A stretch of DNA of 36,735 nt. Origin: an uncultured Mediterraneibacter sp. Lineage in GTDB: Bacteria > Bacillota > Clostridia > Lachnospirales > Lachnospiraceae. Every line of letters begins with the position of its first letter. Positions within the stretch are counted from its first letter, which is position 1. Position numbers and translations under genes: made by a program. Below the pieces are notes generated by a model. That model was not told the DNA's origin, ran no database searches, and worked only from the letters and a program-made list of their open reading frames with translations. Positions 33,640 through 36,735 of this stretch are shown piece after piece. The stretch lies in assembly GCA_944377745.1 (NCBI GenBank), contig CALWFV010000036.1:1-36735 (forward strand), in the 5' to 3' direction.

Positions 33640-33668
33640 AGGATAACAGAACAGAGCAGGAAAGTCAA
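33640..33668 (-). promoter_or_regulatory. probable promoter of the ABC-F gene
   Basis: Minus strand TTGACT (33668-33663), 17 bp, TATCCT (33645-33640). The -35 overlaps the stop codon of the permease gene. The resulting leader would be about 390 bases, long enough to include the competing stems and the terminator. Confidence 0.5.
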
Positions 33669-35680
33669 GAGATATTTCTCCGCTTTTCCCGGACCATCCT
33701 CCGGCAGGACAGGTACGCTGCCAGAAAATATACTCCGTACACAAGGAGAAACAGGGCAGCGGTAAAGCCCACGTTTGTGGAAATGTGTATGTTCATAAAT
33801 TCCTCCACGGTTTCTATCGCCTTTCTCATGAACACGGCGGAGAAGATGGCCGCCACCGCCAGCGGGGTAAGGAAGAAGAACGCCGTTTGCTTCAGAAGAG
33901 TCCTGCTTATCTGTCCGGGGGATGCGCCCAGTTTCTGAAGCAGATCATAACGCCGGATGCCGTCAGCTGTCTCGGTGAGCTGCTTGAGCGCCAGGACGGC
34001 GGCGCAGATCAGCAGGAAGGTGACGCCCAGGTAGGTGCACAGGAAGACGATCATCGCGTTGGAACCGAAGTAGGTATCGTACATCATCTCCTTTTCCATA
34101 TAACGGTAACTGAGGGCGTCGTCCAGACCGATGGGAATCAGCTTCTGAATGAGTTCCCGGGAGTCTGCATCCGGTTTAAAACGGACCAGGAGGACGTTCA
34201 TGTCTCTGGAAAGATTTTCTGCTATCCGGTCGGGAACGATGAGAGTGCCCCGGTCGTTGTTCCCGACGGAAGTCATGAACCAGGTCTCTTCGAGCGGGGT
34301 GTCTGAGGCGCTCTTCAGCTCTGTGCCGGCTATGACAAGCTTATGGGTCTGCTCCAGAGCGGTGCGCACGTATCCGAGGGTCCCTTCGTAGTTGCAGTTC
34401 AGCAGAAATTCATCCTCCCCCAGCGAGTACGGGGCTTTCCCCTGCAGTGTCATGGCGCGGTTAAAGTCCGAGAGAGATATGGCGTAGAGAGTGACATCGG
34501 AAAGTCCCCGGTCAATGCTCCACAGGCTGAGGTCCTGCCCCCGGAACAGCTCGCCGTAGGTCAGACCAGAATCTCTGGCGTTGATCTGGATCATCTCTTC
34601 CGCATAGAGCCCCATGTCGATACCCTGCGTGCTGAGATAGTCCGCAATCTTCGTGTCTCCGTCCCGATCCACCTCTGAGGTCACGCACAGGTCGCAGGGA
34701 GAAGCGGCCTGCGCTAGCGAGTTCATGGCAAGGGCAGTGCTGACGCCAACGGTGACAGCGCAGATCGTAAGGGTGAGCAGACCGCAGATGACAGACAGGA
34801 CGAGATGGTTGGTACGGATCCTGCCGGCGACCTGACGGACCAGGAAGGTGTTCAGGCCTTTCAGGTAAAAACGTCTGTCCGCCTGGAGAAGACGGATGGC
34901 TGCTGTGGATACGGACCAGAAGAACAGGAGCGTTCCGGCAGCCAGCAGGATGGCAGCGGTCTGGAACCACAGATTTTCCCTGGAGGGCAGGATTCCGTTT
35001 TTCAGGAACAGGGCGAAGGATACGCCCAGAAGGATCAGGGAGAGCAGGAAGGCGGGAACACCTAGCAGCGCTCCGCCTTTTGAGGCCTTTTCTGTTTTCC
35101 TCTCTGCGGACAGCAGATCGATCAGCTTTACGGAGGAGACGGACCGGATATTAAAAAGCATGACCAGCAGAAAGATGACCGCAAAGCAGAGCACAGTCTG
35201 CCTCAGGGCACTGCCGGAAAGGACGAACCGGAACCGGGAAAGATCTGCCGCAAACAGTTTCAGTGAGAGGACAGACATGCCCTGAGAGAGCACAAGACCC
35301 AGTCCCAGTCCGGCACACAGTGAGAGAAATCCCACGCAGAGAGTCTCTCCGGCAAAGATAAAAGAGATACGGGTCTTCTTCATCCCTGACATCATGTAGA
35401 TACCCAGTTCCTTTTTCCTGCGCTTCAGGAGAAACTGATCCGCATAGACGATGAGGAAGGAGAGGACCACCGCGATGAGGACGGAGAGCAGGGAGATCAG
35501 GCGTCCCAGCTGGTCAAAGAGCAGAGCTTTGGTATCGCTCATACCCAGGAAGGCGGTCTGGTCCGAGATGGAGTTAAAGGCGTAGAACAGGCTGACGGAG
35601 ATCATCAGCGTCAGGAAATAGACGAGATAATCCCGGATATGTTTCCGCACGTTGCGGAGGATCAGCTTACATGAGGTCAT
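33665..35680 (-). CDS. BceB-type ABC permease (FtsX-like)
   Basis: A 671-residue membrane protein with about ten helices. A large extracellular domain lies in the second half (~325-530, rich in charged residues such as TSEVDRDGDTKIADYLS); FtsX-type helices precede it and three more close the protein. This is the BceB/VraE architecture of exporters that remove peptide antibiotics such as bacitracin from lipid targets. I start at ATG 35680, set by GGAGG eight bases upstream inside the ATPase gene; an in-frame ATG at 35713 is less likely. It overlaps the ATPase by 14 bases. No BceRS two-component genes are in the window. Confidence 0.88.
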   Translation of the reverse strand: MTSCKLILRNVRKHIRDYLVYFLTLMISVSLFYAFNSISDQTAFLGMSDTKALLFDQLGRLISLLSVLIAVVLSFLIVYADQFLLKRRKKELGIYMMSGMKKTRISFIFAGETLCVGFLSLCAGLGLGLVLSQGMSVLSLKLFAADLSRFRFVLSGSALRQTVLCFAVIFLLVMLFNIRSVSSVKLIDLLSAERKTEKASKGGALLGVPAFLLSLILLGVSFALFLKNGILPSRENLWFQTAAILLAAGTLLFFWSVSTAAIRLLQADRRFYLKGLNTFLVRQVAGRIRTNHLVLSVICGLLTLTICAVTVGVSTALAMNSLAQAASPCDLCVTSEVDRDGDTKIADYLSTQGIDMGLYAEEMIQINARDSGLTYGELFRGQDLSLWSIDRGLSDVTLYAISLSDFNRAMTLQGKAPYSLGEDEFLLNCNYEGTLGYVRTALEQTHKLVIAGTELKSASDTPLEETWFMTSVGNNDRGTLIVPDRIAENLSRDMNVLLVRFKPDADSRELIQKLIPIGLDDALSYRYMEKEMMYDTYFGSNAMIVFLCTYLGVTFLLICAAVLALKQLTETADGIRRYDLLQKLGASPGQISRTLLKQTAFFFLTPLAVAAIFSAVFMRKAIETVEEFMNIHISTNVGFTAALFLLVYGVYFLAAYLSCRRMVREKRRNIS

Positions 35681-36449
35681 CCTGCTCACCTCCCATCTCA
35701 GAGACTGTTTCAAGGATCCGAGTAAAAAAGCCGGCGCGGCTGTCTGCTCCCCGGCGCAGTTCCCGGAAGATGCGGCCGTCCCGGATAAACAGGATGCGCC
35801 GGCAGCAGCTTGCGGTATAGGCGTCGTGAGTGACCATCAGGATGGTGGCGCCAAGCCGGCGGTTCAGATCACCCAGCAGGTTCAGAAGCATCCGGGATGA
35901 GCCGGAATCCAGGGAACCGGTCGGCTCATCCGCCAGGATAAGGGCAGGATCTGTGACCACAGCACGCGCCGCCGCTACTCTCTGCTGCTGGCCGCCGGAT
36001 ATTTCCCAGGGAAATTTGTCCAGGACTGCTGTGATGTTCAGCGCCTCCGCGGTCTGCGCTACCCGTTTTGTGATCTCGCCAGGTTTCACCCCGGAGACAG
36101 AGAGTGGAAGAGCAATGTTCTCCCGTGCAGTCAGAGTGTCGAGGAGGTTGAAGTCCTGGAAGATAAATCCCAGCTTCCTGCCGCGGAACCCGGCGAGGCG
36201 GGAACCCTTCAGGGCTGTGACGTCCTGTCCTTCCACATAGATGTGCCCTCCGGTCACAGTGTCTATGGTGGAAATGCAGTTTAGCAGCGTGGTCTTCCCT
36301 GATCCGGAAGCCCCCATGATCCCCAGGAATTCCCCTTTCTTTACCTCAAATGAAATGCGGTCTACGGCTTTGACCAGATTCCCTCTGACGCCGTAATATT
36401 TCTGGATATTTTCCGCCTGTAAGATCGTATCGTTTCTTTTCTCGTTCAT
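35667..36449 (-). CDS. BceA-type ABC ATPase
   Basis: A 260-residue ATPase that pairs with the BceB-type permease. Motifs: Walker [12 protein letters not shown] (~45-55), Q-loop [20 protein letters not shown], signature [14 protein letters not shown], Walker [14 protein letters not shown]-loop VTHD. The MacB/BceA style is clear from GASGSGKTT with ISGGQQQR and the Y-V type N-terminus with R-rich segment [15 protein letters not shown]. The tail beyond residue ~225 is longer than usual and overlaps the permease start. Two BceR-like operator sites lie about 110-140 bases upstream. It is likely induced by a cell-wall-active peptide. Confidence 0.92.
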   Translation of the reverse strand: MNEKRNDTILQAENIQKYYGVRGNLVKAVDRISFEVKKGEFLGIMGASGSGKTTLLNCISTIDTVTGGHIYVEGQDVTALKGSRLAGFRGRKLGFIFQDFNLLDTLTARENIALPLSVSGVKPGEITKRVAQTAEALNITAVLDKFPWEISGGQQQRVAAARAVVTDPALILADEPTGSLDSGSSRMLLNLLGDLNRRLGATILMVTHDAYTASCCRRILFIRDGRIFRELRRGADSRAGFFTRILETVSEMGGEQDDLM

Positions 36450-36556
36450 AACTGTGTCCCCTTTCTGCCACGTCTGACGGTTCTGGCTGTAATTCTCTGT
36501 AAGAAAATGGTAGCAGAACTGCAGCGGATGCGCTTTTACAACGGGTGATATTTCGC

Positions 36557-36591
36557 TTACATTTCTGTAAGGAGGAAGGACAGAAATGTAA
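36557..36591. promoter_or_regulatory. BceR-like operator pair
   Basis: TTACATTTCTGTAA (36557-36570) is a perfect match to TNACA-N4-TGTAA, the pattern described for BceR-like response regulators, as I recall it. A second site, GGACAGAAATGTAA (36578-36591), differs from the pattern at one base and starts 21 bp later, two helical turns. The two also form a 13-bp inverted repeat with each other (36556-36568 and 36580-36592). They lie upstream of the bceA-type gene. Confidence 0.65.
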
Positions 36592-36638
36592 GGCCCGTCT
36601 GGAAAATATTACTCATATTCTTCTGGCAGACCCGATGC

Positions 36639-36644
36639 TATAAT
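36639..36644 (+). promoter_or_regulatory. extended -10 promoter reading out of the window
   Basis: TGC-TATAAT on the plus strand with only a weak -35 (TATTCT, 36616-36621). GAGGTGAT at 36683-36690 resembles a ribosome binding site but no start codon follows before an early stop, so the gene it serves probably begins beyond base 36735. No gene is seen from 36450 to the end. Confidence 0.4.
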
Positions 36645-36735
36645 GCGGAAAGGAATGGAAAAGTCCAGCTAAGAAATGTCAAGAGGTGATATAAAAAAAG
36701 TTAAATTTTTTACAGTAGCGAAAAAAGGGTAACCT

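Noticed and set aside
36681-36735. A partial gene at the right edge
   Set aside because: The GAGGTGAT is not followed by a start codon with an open frame; stops occur in the frames nearest to it before the window ends.

Overview
The window looks like the chromosome of a Gram-positive, Clostridia-type gut anaerobe, most likely a member of the Lachnospiraceae. This rests on moderate GC, strong GGAGG-type ribosome binding sites, a Lachnospiraceae-style Crp-family regulator, a DUF6142-like protein, an Lsa-type ABC-F, a BceAB-type exporter and intracellular glycosidases next to a GPH sugar symporter. Species cannot be set from the sequence alone. I see no rRNA, tRNA, CRISPR array or complete mobile element. 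The first ~76 bases look like the 3' end of a group II intron.

Layout. (1) 1-2014: intron tail, then a MarR regulator overlapping a MATE efflux pump, with a clear promoter and operator. (2) 2033-6053: pyrE, a 49-residue membrane peptide, two large hairpins, then an overlapping VanZ-like / DUF6142-like / M29-type aminopeptidase set. (3) 5943-9652: purine synthesis genes purE-purM-purN-purD; their likely promoter lies inside the last codons of the aminopeptidase. (4) 9681-16754: a zinc alcohol dehydrogenase, an mtnA-type sugar-phosphate isomerase and a complete nucleoside-type ABC importer (lipoprotein, double ATPase, two permeases). (5) 16868-19842: a small alarmone synthetase on the minus strand, a Crp-family regulator, a Cof-type HAD phosphatase and thioredoxin. 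Thioredoxin is preceded by an unusual set of three related stem-loops. (6) 19971-31634: a two-way sugar locus around an AraC regulator. A GH78 rhamnosidase and a GPH symporter run left; GH1, GH2, a sugar isomerase/epimerase and GH43 run right. None of the hydrolases has a signal peptide, so the substrate is probably a small plant glycoside or oligosaccharide imported whole. (7) 31761-36449: a drug-resistance block on the minus strand, with an Lsa-type ABC-F under an apparent attenuator and a BceAB-type peptide-antibiotic transporter with a BceR-like operator.

The best candidates for undescribed biology are three. The first is the three-hairpin repeat element before trxA, where base pairs change together between copies. 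The second is a 16-base motif shared by both arms of the sugar locus, with the same distance to the start codon in both. The third is the ABC-F leader, in which three segments can form competing pairs next to an intrinsic terminator.
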